Source: Acidobacteriota bacterium (lineage in GTDB: Bacteria > Acidobacteriota > Thermoanaerobaculia > Gp7-AA8). From it: a stretch of DNA of 50,398 nt. Positions 24,155 through 32,481 of the stretch are shown here, in pieces (position 1 is the first letter of the stretch; the number at the start of each line of letters is the position of its first letter). The position numbers and the translations under genes were made by a program. The notes under the pieces are model-generated. The model saw only the letters and a program-made list of their open reading frames with translations, did not search any database and was not told the origin of the DNA. The stretch lies in contig JAFAOU010000144.1 of the NCBI GenBank assembly GCA_019247495.1, positions 1-50,398 on the forward strand, written 5' to 3'.

Positions 24155-26769
24155 GCACCAAGGTGAATCGCAGGGACTTCCTTCGCGCGGCCGGCGTTGG
24201 CAGCGGAGCGCTGGTTTTCGGCTCATACCTTACCCCGGCGCTCCAAGCCCAGGGCCTCATTCACAATTTGATTAACGGGTTCCCAGTGGACGGCATCCCG
24301 GTCGTCATCCTCAAGGTGAACGGCGACGTGGTCATCATCACCCATCGTCCGGAGATGGGTCAGGGGATTCGCTCCAGTCTCGCCGCGGTACTGGCCGACG
24401 AGATGGAAGCGGACTGGAAGCGGGTGACGCTGAAACAGGCCGACGCCGACGCGAAAAAGTACGCGGTCGCGTTTCCGGCTCCGGTGGAGTCCGACGTCCC
24501 GTTGCCGTTTCCCTACAACACGCTCTCCAAAGATCCGAAGTTGCAGTACCTCATCTCACCCGAGGGATCGCAGTTCACCGACAGCTCGCGGAGTATGACT
24601 GCATACTTCACGGTCATGCGGCTCTTCGGCGCCGGCCTCCGCCTGGCGATGATCCGGGCCGCGGCGAAGAAATGGGGCGTCGACGCAAAGGCCTGTCGCG
24701 CCGAGAAACATAGGGTATACGGCCCGAGCGGCCAGTCCAGCGATTACCGTTGGCTGCTGCTTGGTGCCAAGAAAGAAACCCCGACGTACGACGAAATCAG
24801 TGCCGCGCTCAAAAAGCCCGAGGATTTTCGTTACATCGGCAAAGGGAAAGAGCCGATGCCGTTCTATGACGCGCTCGATCTGGTGCGCGGCAAGTCGGTC
24901 TTCGGCGCCGACGTTGAGCTCCCCGGGATGTTGACAGCCATGATCGAGCGCTGCCCGGTCGCCAATGGCGCGCTGATGTCCTACGACGCCGCGCCGGCGC
25001 TTGCCATCGACGGCGTCCGCGCAGTCTTACCGATGTTCCCTCCCGGAAAGCGCGGGGGCGGCGTAGGCAGAGGCTTCTTGCCCCACGCCGGCGTCGCTGT
25101 AATCGCGACGAATACGTGGGCAGCGTGGCAGGGGCGTAGGGCCCTAAAGCCGACCATCAAGTGGCACGTCAGTCCTCATGACACGTACAACTCGGTCGCG
25201 TTCCGCAAGGAGCTTGAAGACGCGACCTCCAAGCAGGGAAACGCTGTACGTAAATTGAAGGATGTTGATGACGCCTTCGCGCAGGTCGGCGTCGACACGA
25301 AGGAGGCTCACTACTACGTTCCGCACTTGGCGCAGACTCCAATGGAGCCTCCGGTGGCGGTGGCCGTTTTCCAGAATGGGAAAATGGAGGTGTGGGCGCC
25401 CACACAGTCTCCGGACTACGCGCAGATATGGACGGGACAAGTGGCGCTCGGCATCGATCCCTGCGGAATGACCGACGACGTCTGCAACGAAAAGGCGCGG
25501 CAGGCCTCTACGGTGCATGTAACGATGCTTGGCGGAGGCTTCGGACGCAAGTCGAAGCCGGACTACATCGTCGAGGCGGCCATGCTCGCCAAGCAGATGC
25601 CCGGCGTGCCGATCCGCGTGCAGTGGACGCGCGAGGACGACGTCAAATTCAGCTACTACAACGCGGCCAGCAGCCAGTACCTGAAGGCATCACTCGGCGC
25701 CGACAAACTGCCCACCGCGCTCCTCCAGCGCAGCGCGCTCACCTCGTTTTTCGGGACGCTGATACCGAACTATTCGACGCCGGACTTGAGCCAAGCCGAG
25801 ATTAAGGGAGCGGCGGATCTCCGTGCGGCAACGTTCGGCGGCGGCGCCTACCCTTACGCCTCGGGAATCGAGCGCGCCCAGGGGCTGGAGGATATGCCGT
25901 ACGACATTCCGAACATCCGCCTCGAGAATTGCAAGGCGGAAAACCATATCCGGGTTGGCTGGATGCGGTCGGTTGCCAATGTCTACCACGCCTTCGCCAT
26001 CAACTCCTTCGCTGGCGAGCTGGCCATCGCCGCGGGGCGGGATCAGAAGGACTATCTGCTCGATCTGATCGGGAAAGACCGCATCATCGACGAGAAAACG
26101 TTCATCGACCAGTCGGTCGAGCGGTTCCGTAACAACGAGCTTCCCCTGGCTGCGATTGAGGTGCCCACGGTCAAGGGTGGGAAGGCGAATCAGGTGGTTG
26201 CCGGCTTCCCTCCCGATACTTCGCGCTTGCGCGCCGTAATCGAGAAGGTCGCGCAGGAATCGGATTGGACGAACAAGGTCGCGAAGTACAAGAACATGAA
26301 GGGCCGCGGCCTCGGCATCGCCGCGCACCGCAGCTTTCTTAGTTACGTCGCCGTGGTGGTCGACGCTTCCATGAGCAACGACAACAAGCTGACCATCAAC
26401 GACGTCTACGCCACGATCCATTGCGGGCTGGCTGTAAACCGCGATCGCGTGCTCGCGCAGATGGAGGGGGGCGTCGTCTACGGCCTGAGCTACGCGCTTC
26501 TCGGCGAGATCACGGTGAAGAACGGAGCGGTCGTTCAAAACAACTTCGACGACTATCCCGTGCTGCGCCTCAATCAGACGCCGAGGATCCACGTGAGCAT
26601 CGTCGACAGCAACGAGCCACCGACCGGCGTCGGCGAGCCGCCTACACCGGCGGTCGCTCCCGCGCTGGCCAATGCCATCGCTGCCGCAGGCGGTCCTCGC
26701 CTTCGCGCGATGCCGTTTGCGGCAAAGAACGATAGCGGCTCGACCGACGAGAAAATCGTTTTCCTTTGA
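24151..26769 (+). CDS. Mo-hydroxylase large molybdopterin subunit (IorB/OxiB-like), Tat-exported
   Basis: An 872-residue protein. The twin-arginine signal NRRDFLRAAGVGSGALVFGS is at the N-terminus. Xanthine-dehydrogenase-family features follow: EMGQGIRSSLAAVLADEME, the cofactor-side GGGFGRKSKPDY, RVGWMRSVANVYHAFAINSF, IHCGLAVNRDRVLAQMEGG and GVGEPPTPAVAPALANA with the catalytic Glu829. Proteins of this type oxidise aldehydes or N-heterocycles with water as oxygen source. It is longer than IorB homologues (about 740-780 by memory); extra sequence lies around 100-230 (PAPVESDVPLPFPYN and PVEF-poor region). The product of oxidative C=C cleavage would be an aldehyde, a fitting substrate. XdhC, its maturation factor, is in the same operon. 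Confidence 0.9.
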   Translation: MSTKVNRRDFLRAAGVGSGALVFGSYLTPALQAQGLIHNLINGFPVDGIPVVILKVNGDVVIITHRPEMGQGIRSSLAAVLADEMEADWKRVTLKQADADAKKYAVAFPAPVESDVPLPFPYNTLSKDPKLQYLISPEGSQFTDSSRSMTAYFTVMRLFGAGLRLAMIRAAAKKWGVDAKACRAEKHRVYGPSGQSSDYRWLLLGAKKETPTYDEISAALKKPEDFRYIGKGKEPMPFYDALDLVRGKSVFGADVELPGMLTAMIERCPVANGALMSYDAAPALAIDGVRAVLPMFPPGKRGGGVGRGFLPHAGVAVIATNTWAAWQGRRALKPTIKWHVSPHDTYNSVAFRKELEDATSKQGNAVRKLKDVDDAFAQVGVDTKEAHYYVPHLAQTPMEPPVAVAVFQNGKMEVWAPTQSPDYAQIWTGQVALGIDPCGMTDDVCNEKARQASTVHVTMLGGGFGRKSKPDYIVEAAMLAKQMPGVPIRVQWTREDDVKFSYYNAASSQYLKASLGADKLPTALLQRSALTSFFGTLIPNYSTPDLSQAEIKGAADLRAATFGGGAYPYASGIERAQGLEDMPYDIPNIRLENCKAENHIRVGWMRSVANVYHAFAINSFAGELAIAAGRDQKDYLLDLIGKDRIIDEKTFIDQSVERFRNNELPLAAIEVPTVKGGKANQVVAGFPPDTSRLRAVIEKVAQESDWTNKVAKYKNMKGRGLGIAAHRSFLSYVAVVVDASMSNDNKLTINDVYATIHCGLAVNRDRVLAQMEGGVVYGLSYALLGEITVKNGAVVQNNFDDYPVLRLNQTPRIHVSIVDSNEPPTGVGEPPTPAVAPALANAIAAAGGPRLRAMPFAAKNDSGSTDEKIVFL

Positions 26770-26816
26770 CCTCAGCGAGCCGGGCGCGGATCATGAAAAT
26801 TCGCGCCCGGTCTTTT

Positions 26817-26844
26817 ATGCACGAGATCGACAAAGTCATCGCCG
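26817..26844 (+). repeat. 28-bp direct repeat, copy 1 (start of the catalase-like gene)
   Basis: Identical to 28027-28054, beginning ATGCACGAGATCGACAAAG. Both copies are at ATG start codons in the same reading frame; similarity continues weakly for about eight more bases. Confidence 0.95.
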
Positions 26845-28001
26845 TCCGCCGCGGCTTTCTGAGCTATGTGGGCGTCGTTGCCCTGATGCTCGCGTGTTCC
26901 ACTCATACGCCTCGCCCGATACAGGGCGGGGCCGACGCAGGAAACAGGCGCGGGAACGAGGGGATGGAAGGCTTCACCGAGGGCGATCGGCGCCCTGTGG
27001 CCGGCTCTCGCTTCAGTGTCGTTCGCGACGCGGTCTTCGCCAACCCGTATCAAAAGGTATGGGGCGCGAAAGGGAACGCGCCGCTCGAGCGCTTTCCGGT
27101 CACGCTTATGCCGCTGATCAAAGGCATGCTGCCCGGCGGCGGGACGTGGCAGTTCCTCGCGGCGGCCAGACGCGTACTTGCCTCCGATACCGACCTTCGC
27201 TGGGGCCCGGACGGGAAGGGTTACCAGCGCCTCCTTCACCCCAACGCCATCATCATGACCGGTCGATGGGACATCACCGAAGAGACGCCGTATAGCGGCT
27301 ACTTCCACAAAGGGAGCCGCGGCCTGATCATCGCCCGCTACTCCACCTGCTGCACGGAAACGCGCCGCGGCAACATGCGCTCGCTTTCGATGATCGGCCG
27401 CATTTATCCGACCACCGATCCGAACCATCCTGACCCGCTGCCGACCGCGTGCTTCATCACCCAGGAAGACATCGGCGGCGAAGTCACTCCGAACATCAAC
27501 GAAGCCAGGCTGCGCAACGCGCCGAACACCACCGTCAGCCGCCGCGGCAGCGGCATGCCCATTCTCATCCTGTCTGGGATTGTGTTCAAAAAGGCCGAAA
27601 AACAGCCGACCATCCGGCAGGTCTACCAGATCGCCGAGCTTGGGAAACCGCCTGCCGAGCCGACGCGCGCCCCCGAGTTCATGCAGCTCACCGTCGCCGC
27701 GGGGCAGCCGGTCATCGCCGGCGATAACCTCGATTTCCGCGACGAGATCATGGCCCACATCTACGACGCCGGCGACCCCGCGCCGAAACGCAAGCTCGTC
27801 TTCGACGTCGAGACCTCCGACACCGGCACCACACACGGCACTGCATTCAAAGAACGCCGCGACATCACTAACTGGAAGAAGATCGGAACCATTACCTTCG
27901 ATGCTGCCGTGGCCTCGTTCAACGGAGACCACGTGTTTCACGTGAACCATCCAGCGTGGCGGGAGGATCGGAACGACCCGCGCACGGTGGTTCAGAAGTA
28001 G
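26817..28001 (+). CDS. Catalase-fold-like lipoprotein with an N-terminus copied from xdhC
   Basis: 394 residues from the ATG at 26817; in-frame starts at 26793 (ATG) and 26766 (TTG) also exist. The first nine residues, MHEIDKVIA, are identical to the start of XdhC at 28027 and come from a 28-bp direct repeat. They are followed by a lipoprotein signal (GFLSYVGVVALMLAC). The body holds MTGRWDITEETPYSGYFHKG, GLIIARYSTCCTETRRGNMR, IGRIYPTTDPNHPDP and late FRDEIMAHIYDAGDP. This order recalls the catalase-related family that includes the coral allene oxide synthase haem domain. I infer a haem protein acting on peroxides or lipid hydroperoxides; this is from memory and moderate at best. It lies inside the Mo-hydroxylase operon. 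Confidence 0.65.
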   Translation: MHEIDKVIAVRRGFLSYVGVVALMLACSTHTPRPIQGGADAGNRRGNEGMEGFTEGDRRPVAGSRFSVVRDAVFANPYQKVWGAKGNAPLERFPVTLMPLIKGMLPGGGTWQFLAAARRVLASDTDLRWGPDGKGYQRLLHPNAIIMTGRWDITEETPYSGYFHKGSRGLIIARYSTCCTETRRGNMRSLSMIGRIYPTTDPNHPDPLPTACFITQEDIGGEVTPNINEARLRNAPNTTVSRRGSGMPILILSGIVFKKAEKQPTIRQVYQIAELGKPPAEPTRAPEFMQLTVAAGQPVIAGDNLDFRDEIMAHIYDAGDPAPKRKLVFDVETSDTGTTHGTAFKERRDITNWKKIGTITFDAAVASFNGDHVFHVNHPAWREDRNDPRTVVQK

Positions 28002-28026
28002 CAGAGTTCTTCTCCACTCCTCAACC

Positions 28027-28054
28027 ATGCACGAGATCGACAAAGTCATCGCCG
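28027..28054 (+). repeat. 28-bp direct repeat, copy 2 (start of xdhC)
   Basis: Identical to 26817-26844. The encoded residues fit XdhC better than a lipoprotein leader, so this is the likely source copy. Confidence 0.95.
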
Positions 28055-28899
28055 CCTGCCGCTCGGTAATCGACGCCGGCAATCGTGGCGTACTGGTTAC
28101 CGTGATCCGGACGCAGGGGTCGACGTATCGCCGCGCCGGCGCACGGGCGGTGATTGGGGAGGATGGGACGCTGGCTGGCGCCATCAGCGGCGGGTGTCTG
28201 GAGCGCGACATCGCGGAGCGCGTGGCAATGTGGCTGGCGGACATGAATCCGCGGCTGGTCACGTACGACTCCACGCGCGGCGACGATCTGATTTTCGGGC
28301 TTGGGCTCGGATGCCGAGGAGTGTTGGATCTGCTCATCGAGCCGTTTGATGCGGCGCATCTTCCGCGGCTCGTCACCGACTTCCAGTGGAACGGCGTCGA
28401 ACCGGCGGAGTGGACGACGATTCTTCCCAATGGCGAAACGATGATCGAGATCCTTCGTCCTCCGCGAGCGGTCGTGATCTTCGGAGCAGGCGACACAGTT
28501 CCGGTAGCTCAGTTCGCACGCGCGGTGGGATGGCGCGTCGAAGTCGTCAAGCCGCGGGCGGAATTCGATGCGGGCGCCTTCGACGCGGCCGTAGTCATGA
28601 CGCACAACTTCGCGCGCGATGCGGACATCCTGCGACAACTCCTCGCGTCGCGGATCCAGTACATCGGTCTGCTCGGTCCGAAATCGCGCGGCGATGAGTT
28701 GCTCGCGGAGATCGGCGCGTCGCGCGAGCCCCGCCTGCACAGTCCCATCGGACTCGACCTCGGCGGCGAGACTCCGGAGGAGATCGCGCTGTCGATCGTG
28801 GCCGAGATTCAGGCCGCGTTCGAGCGCCGCTCGGCGCGTTCGCTGCGCGAGCTCAAGGTGCCGATCCACGAGACCGTCGACAAGCCGGCCCGCGCCTGA
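28027..28899 (+). CDS. xdhC: XdhC-family maturation factor for the Mo-hydroxylase
   Basis: A 290-residue protein. The N-terminal XdhC/CoxI domain has TVIRTQGSTYRRAGARAVI and GAISGGCLERDIAERV; the C-terminal Rossmann part has AVVIFGAGDTVPVAQFARAVGW and later YIGLLGPKSRGDELLAEIG. XdhC binds the molybdenum cofactor and promotes its sulphuration and insertion into the large subunit, so its place after the Mo-hydroxylase is expected. The 28 bases at its start also occur at 26817, where they begin the catalase-like gene. The stop is three bases from the stop of the convergent methyltransferase gene. Confidence 0.92.
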   Translation: MHEIDKVIAACRSVIDAGNRGVLVTVIRTQGSTYRRAGARAVIGEDGTLAGAISGGCLERDIAERVAMWLADMNPRLVTYDSTRGDDLIFGLGLGCRGVLDLLIEPFDAAHLPRLVTDFQWNGVEPAEWTTILPNGETMIEILRPPRAVVIFGAGDTVPVAQFARAVGWRVEVVKPRAEFDAGAFDAAVVMTHNFARDADILRQLLASRIQYIGLLGPKSRGDELLAEIGASREPRLHSPIGLDLGGETPEEIALSIVAEIQAAFERRSARSLRELKVPIHETVDKPARA

Positions 28900-28902
28900 G
28901 TT

Positions 28903-29751
28903 TCAGACGCTCGCCATGGCCATATGGCCCATGCCGCCGATGCGCAGCTTGTCGGTCCGGTCGGCGAAGTAGCGCGCGTTCAGGGCATCGGCACCGAAGT
29001 CTTCAGCTGAGGTGAAGCCGAGGCGGCGGAGATCGGCGAGGAGCGTGGCGGGATCGAAGAACGTTTTCCACGGCTCGCCGATGGCAGCGACGCGATTGGC
29101 CATCGCGTTGAAGACCAGCCGCTGCGTCCAACTGAGCGATTGCGGCGGGACGGAGTAGTCGAAGGCGACCGCGGTTTTTTCAGGCAGCGAGGCGATGTAC
29201 TGAAACGTCGCGTCGATGGCCGGCCGTTCGAGATACGGCACGACGCCGAGCCAGGAGAAGAAGGCGGGCTCTGTTTCATCGAAGCCGGCACCGCGCAGCG
29301 CGTCGTCGAGTTTCGTCGTCGTGAAATCGATCGGTACGAACGTGAGCGACGATGGGATCTCGATTTGGCTGTGAGCCAGCCGCTGCCGCTTGATCGCCTG
29401 TGTCGCGGGATGGTCGACCTCGAAGACACGCAGCTCGGGGAAGGGATTGCGATAGGCGAAGGTGTCGAATCCCGCGCCGAGGACGACGTATTGCCGAACG
29501 CCGTCTGCAACCGCGGACGCGAGCGCGTCCTCGGCGAACCGGCTGCGCATCACGAAGAACGCGCGAAGGTACGGCCCCAGCTTCGTGGTCTCGTGCTTGG
29601 GCGGATTCGTGCGCAGTTCGTGCGCGACCTCGGGACGAATGATCCGCAGCGCAATCGGATCGTCGAGCACGAGCGGCCGATCGCGAACCTGATGCGCCGC
29701 GCGGCGCTCCGCGACGCGGTCCGCGGTGCGGCTGGCCTGGCCTTCCTGCAT
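28903..29751 (-). CDS. SAM-dependent methyltransferase, leucine carboxyl methyltransferase family
   Basis: A 282-residue protein of the class I methyltransferase group related to LCMT (TIGR00027 type). The SAM site is QYVVLGAGFDTFAYR, followed by the acidic strand FEVDHPATQAIKRQRL. LTFVPIDFTTT is the adenine-side Asp motif and PAFFSWLGVVPYLERPAIDA the post-motif region. An early FFVMRSRFAEDAL is also typical. Bacterial members are often linked to secondary metabolism; the target here is unknown. It is a single gene. Confidence 0.9.
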   Translation of the reverse strand: MQEGQASRTADRVAERRAAHQVRDRPLVLDDPIALRIIRPEVAHELRTNPPKHETTKLGPYLRAFFVMRSRFAEDALASAVADGVRQYVVLGAGFDTFAYRNPFPELRVFEVDHPATQAIKRQRLAHSQIEIPSSLTFVPIDFTTTKLDDALRGAGFDETEPAFFSWLGVVPYLERPAIDATFQYIASLPEKTAVAFDYSVPPQSLSWTQRLVFNAMANRVAAIGEPWKTFFDPATLLADLRRLGFTSAEDFGADALNARYFADRTDKLRIGGMGHMAMASV

Positions 29752-29767
29752 CGCGCGATTGTAAGGG

Positions 29768-29793
29768 CGTAGCGTTGGCGGCTCGGATTGGAC
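29768..29793. repeat. Decayed fragment of palindromic repeat family A
   Basis: CGTAGCGTTGGCGGCTCGGA then TTGGAC resembles the left arm of the copies at 1499 and 8143 (CGTAGCGCCGACGGCTCG...GGAC). The right arm is absent. It lies in the divergent gap upstream of the DUF11 gene. Confidence 0.5.
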
Positions 29794-29829
29794 GAAAACT
29801 GCAAATGACTCGTACTCTTCTTGCTCGCC

Positions 29830-31818
29830 ATGACCAAGACCGCCCTCGCCCTTCTCTCGCTCCTCGCTGCGGCCTCACTGTTCGCTGACTCCGCGCAGGT
29901 CGACTTCATTGCGGCGGTGCAGAACCCGCTGACGACTACCATCGCGGTAACCAACCACGGGCCGGACGTCGCGCGGAACAGCGTCATCACTGTCGATATC
30001 CCGCCCGGGCTTGCGCTGAAGAGACTCACCGGGACAGTGGGGGATTGCGATCTCGCGCGGCGGCCGGTGCGCTGCTCGATTGGGGATCTTCCGGTCGTCG
30101 ATCTTCCGAACGCCGTTTATCCGCTCTATATGGGGGCCGAATTCACGGCGCCGTTCGCCGATGCTACCTACGTGGTGACGTACACGGTCTCATCCGATAC
30201 GCCCGATCCCAATCCTTCCACCAATACGGCTTCTGTCACCTTCACGACCAAGCTGGAGGCGGACCTCGGCGTCCTGGTCACTCTGCCGGGCGGCGTCGAC
30301 CGGATCGAGCCAGGACAATCGGCGACGTTCTGGACCGTCGTCGGCAACAACGTGCGCAATAACAAGACGCCGAATGTGCGCCTCGATTACGCGGTGACAA
30401 ACGGCGTCATCGAGAAGATCGATGCGCCGGACGGCGTGTCGTGCTCCATCGCCGGAGAGACCGCGGTTTGTACGATCAATGCGTTGCCGCAGAATCTGGG
30501 CCTCATCAGGGTCACCATCAAGACGACGACGGACCGGCTGGCGGGGAAGGCCACCTTGTCGATGAAGGCCACGGGCGACGTACCGGAGAGCAATCCCGCC
30601 AATAATCAGGCGGAGAACAACATTCCGATCTATCAAACGTACGCGGTGACGACCGTTGCCGACGACGGCCCCGGCTCGTTGCGCGGCGCCATCGTCCAGG
30701 CGAACGCCAACTGCACTCCGGGACCGTGCCGGATCGTATTCGAGATTCCACCGCCCGTTCCCGCAGAAGGATGGTTCACGATCACGCCGGTGGAACCGCT
30801 GCCGACGATCACCGCAGATCGCGTGAGCGTGGAAGGATTGCGGCAGACGGCATTCACGGGCGACTCGAATCCTCGCGGCCCCGAAGTCGCCATCGATGGC
30901 CATCTGGCGCGGCGTGGGTTGAAGATCACCTCGCGCTGCGAGGCGGTGATCGAAGGTCTGGCCCTCGGCAACTTCGTCGAAGACTACGGACTGAGTTTCA
31001 ACGCCGGCGCGGACTGCCCGCAGGCGTATCGCCCCGACCGCAAGGCTGTTGCGAGCAATACCATCGGTGTCGCTCCGGACGGTACGACGCCGTGGCCGAA
31101 TCTGCGCGGCCTCAACCTCGATGGTGCCCTCGGCCTCATTTCGAAGAACGTGGTTAGTCACAACCAGTTCAGCGGCATCGGGATGTGGAGTGGATCGGTG
31201 CATTTCGAGCAAAACCGGATCGAGAGTAATGGTGCGAGCGGGATCTTCCTCGGTCCGCTCGTCGAGCACGTCGCGATCCTCAACAACGTGATCTCCGGTC
31301 AGCGCGAGATGGGAGTAGCAGTCGCCCGCAGCAAGGCAAGAGTCGAGATTCGCGGCAACGCCATGAAGGACAACGGCGGCCTCGGCATCGACTGGGGGCT
31401 GGACGGAGTGTCACCCGTCGACGCCGACGATCACGACGGGCCGTCGAATGCCCCGGTGCTTCTCTCCGCCACGTACGATGCCGTGCAGAAAAAGACGTTC
31501 GTCACGCTTTCGCTCAAGAGCACACCGCTGAGCTCATCCGTCTTCAGCGACTGCCTCATCGACGTTTACGGTAACAGCACGCCCGACGGAGACGGGGAGC
31601 GGCCTCTCGGGACGGTTCAGGTCGACCGGAACACCAACGGGACCATCACGGTGTCGCTGCCCGGCGACCTCCGCGGCCAGTGGCTCAATGCGACGTGGTC
31701 ACGGGACAAGCCGCTTGAGTATTTAGAGCCTCTGCCCGATCGCGCGACATCGGAGCTGAGCAACGCGATCCTCGCCGGCCCGGGATGGCTCCGGCCACCC
31801 GATCGCAACCGGCGGTGA
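29830..31818 (+). CDS. Secreted protein with DUF11-like domains and a right-handed beta-helix
   Basis: A 662-residue protein; ATG 29830 is preferred to TTG 29821 because it begins the signal peptide (ALALLSLLAAASLFADSAQ). The first part has DUF11-type immunoglobulin-like units (TTTIAVTNHGPDVARNSVIT; a second around GQSATFWTVVGNN). From about 275 the CSLRGAIVQAN-like segment (GSLRGAIVQANANC) begins a right-handed parallel beta-helix, as in adhesins and polysaccharide lyases, with repeats NRIESNGASGIFLG, LNNVISGQREMGVAV and RGNAMKDNGGLGIDW. This pairing is usual in surface-exposed proteins of soil bacteria. No catalytic residues can be assigned. Confidence 0.82.
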   Translation: MTKTALALLSLLAAASLFADSAQVDFIAAVQNPLTTTIAVTNHGPDVARNSVITVDIPPGLALKRLTGTVGDCDLARRPVRCSIGDLPVVDLPNAVYPLYMGAEFTAPFADATYVVTYTVSSDTPDPNPSTNTASVTFTTKLEADLGVLVTLPGGVDRIEPGQSATFWTVVGNNVRNNKTPNVRLDYAVTNGVIEKIDAPDGVSCSIAGETAVCTINALPQNLGLIRVTIKTTTDRLAGKATLSMKATGDVPESNPANNQAENNIPIYQTYAVTTVADDGPGSLRGAIVQANANCTPGPCRIVFEIPPPVPAEGWFTITPVEPLPTITADRVSVEGLRQTAFTGDSNPRGPEVAIDGHLARRGLKITSRCEAVIEGLALGNFVEDYGLSFNAGADCPQAYRPDRKAVASNTIGVAPDGTTPWPNLRGLNLDGALGLISKNVVSHNQFSGIGMWSGSVHFEQNRIESNGASGIFLGPLVEHVAILNNVISGQREMGVAVARSKARVEIRGNAMKDNGGLGIDWGLDGVSPVDADDHDGPSNAPVLLSATYDAVQKKTFVTLSLKSTPLSSSVFSDCLIDVYGNSTPDGDGERPLGTVQVDRNTNGTITVSLPGDLRGQWLNATWSRDKPLEYLEPLPDRATSELSNAILAGPGWLRPPDRNRR

Positions 31819-31882
31819 CTCATCTGCGTTACATCTGCGGCATCTGCGGATAAAAAGCTTCATCCGCGGATGAGCACAGACG
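31819..31882. repeat. ATCTGCG repeat, copy 1
   Basis: Three nearly tandem ATCTGCGG/T units (31821-31850), then CATCCGCGGATG (31861-31872), a 12-bp palindrome. A related run is at 37633-37668. It starts directly after the stop codon of the beta-helix gene and upstream of rpsF. Confidence 0.6.
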
Positions 31883-32019
31883 AAATAATTGCCGCCACCC
31901 CTCCCTTTGCGTATCCTTGCCGACCCGGTCCGTCCGCGGCCGGACATTCTTTTGACAATCTGGGCAGCTCCTTGAGCCATCGCAGAAGGCGAGGCTCCGC
32001 TAGGCCAGAAGGAGGATTT

Positions 32020-32463
32020 ATGAGGACTTATGAAGTCCTGTTCATCCTTTCTCCGCAGGTACCGGAGGAAGAGGCGACGACGCTTGCGACCGAGTTCAAG
32101 CGCATCGCCGAGGGGACGGGCGCGAAACTCACGCACGAAGAAGCGTGGGGCCGCCGCCGTCTCGCATATCCCATCAACAAGTTCAACGAAGGTAACTACC
32201 AACTCCTCGTGTTCGAGACCGAGGCCGGGCTCACTGAGCTCGACCGCCGGATGAAAAACTCGGACCGGATCCTGCGCCACATGATCGTGCGCACGGATCT
32301 CGATCACAAACGCGCCGAGAAGCTGGCCAAGCGCAATCCGAAGAAGGAGCGCTTGCGCCCTGCTCCGTCCTTTGCGCCCAGCGGTTCGGCACCGGCTGCG
32401 GCTTCCATGGATGCCGCCGCCGTCGATGCGCCTGAAGCCGACGAAGCGGCTCCGGCTGAATAA
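32020..32463 (+). CDS. rpsF: 30S ribosomal protein S6
   Basis: A 147-residue protein. The ATG at 32020 is fixed by GGAGGA four bases before it (32011-32016) and by the family start MRTYEVLFILSP; an open frame continues upstream to 31870 but is not conserved-looking. The S6 core is complete (EEAWGRRRLAYPINKFNEGNY; RHMIVRTD). An Ala/Pro-rich acidic tail from about residue 112 extends it beyond the roughly 100 residues of the core. S6 binds S18 in the 30S platform, and rpsR follows 18 bases downstream. The 5' leader may carry the S6:S18 autoregulatory fold, but I could not confirm it. Confidence 0.96.
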   Translation: MRTYEVLFILSPQVPEEEATTLATEFKRIAEGTGAKLTHEEAWGRRRLAYPINKFNEGNYQLLVFETEAGLTELDRRMKNSDRILRHMIVRTDLDHKRAEKLAKRNPKKERLRPAPSFAPSGSAPAAASMDAAAVDAPEADEAAPAE

Positions 32464-32481
32464 GAGGAGAGGAGACCAATC

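Noticed and set aside
26817..28054. Insertion-sequence target duplication
   Set aside because: 28 bp is too long for a usual target-site duplication, there are no terminal inverted repeats or transposase, and the repeat is coding in both places.
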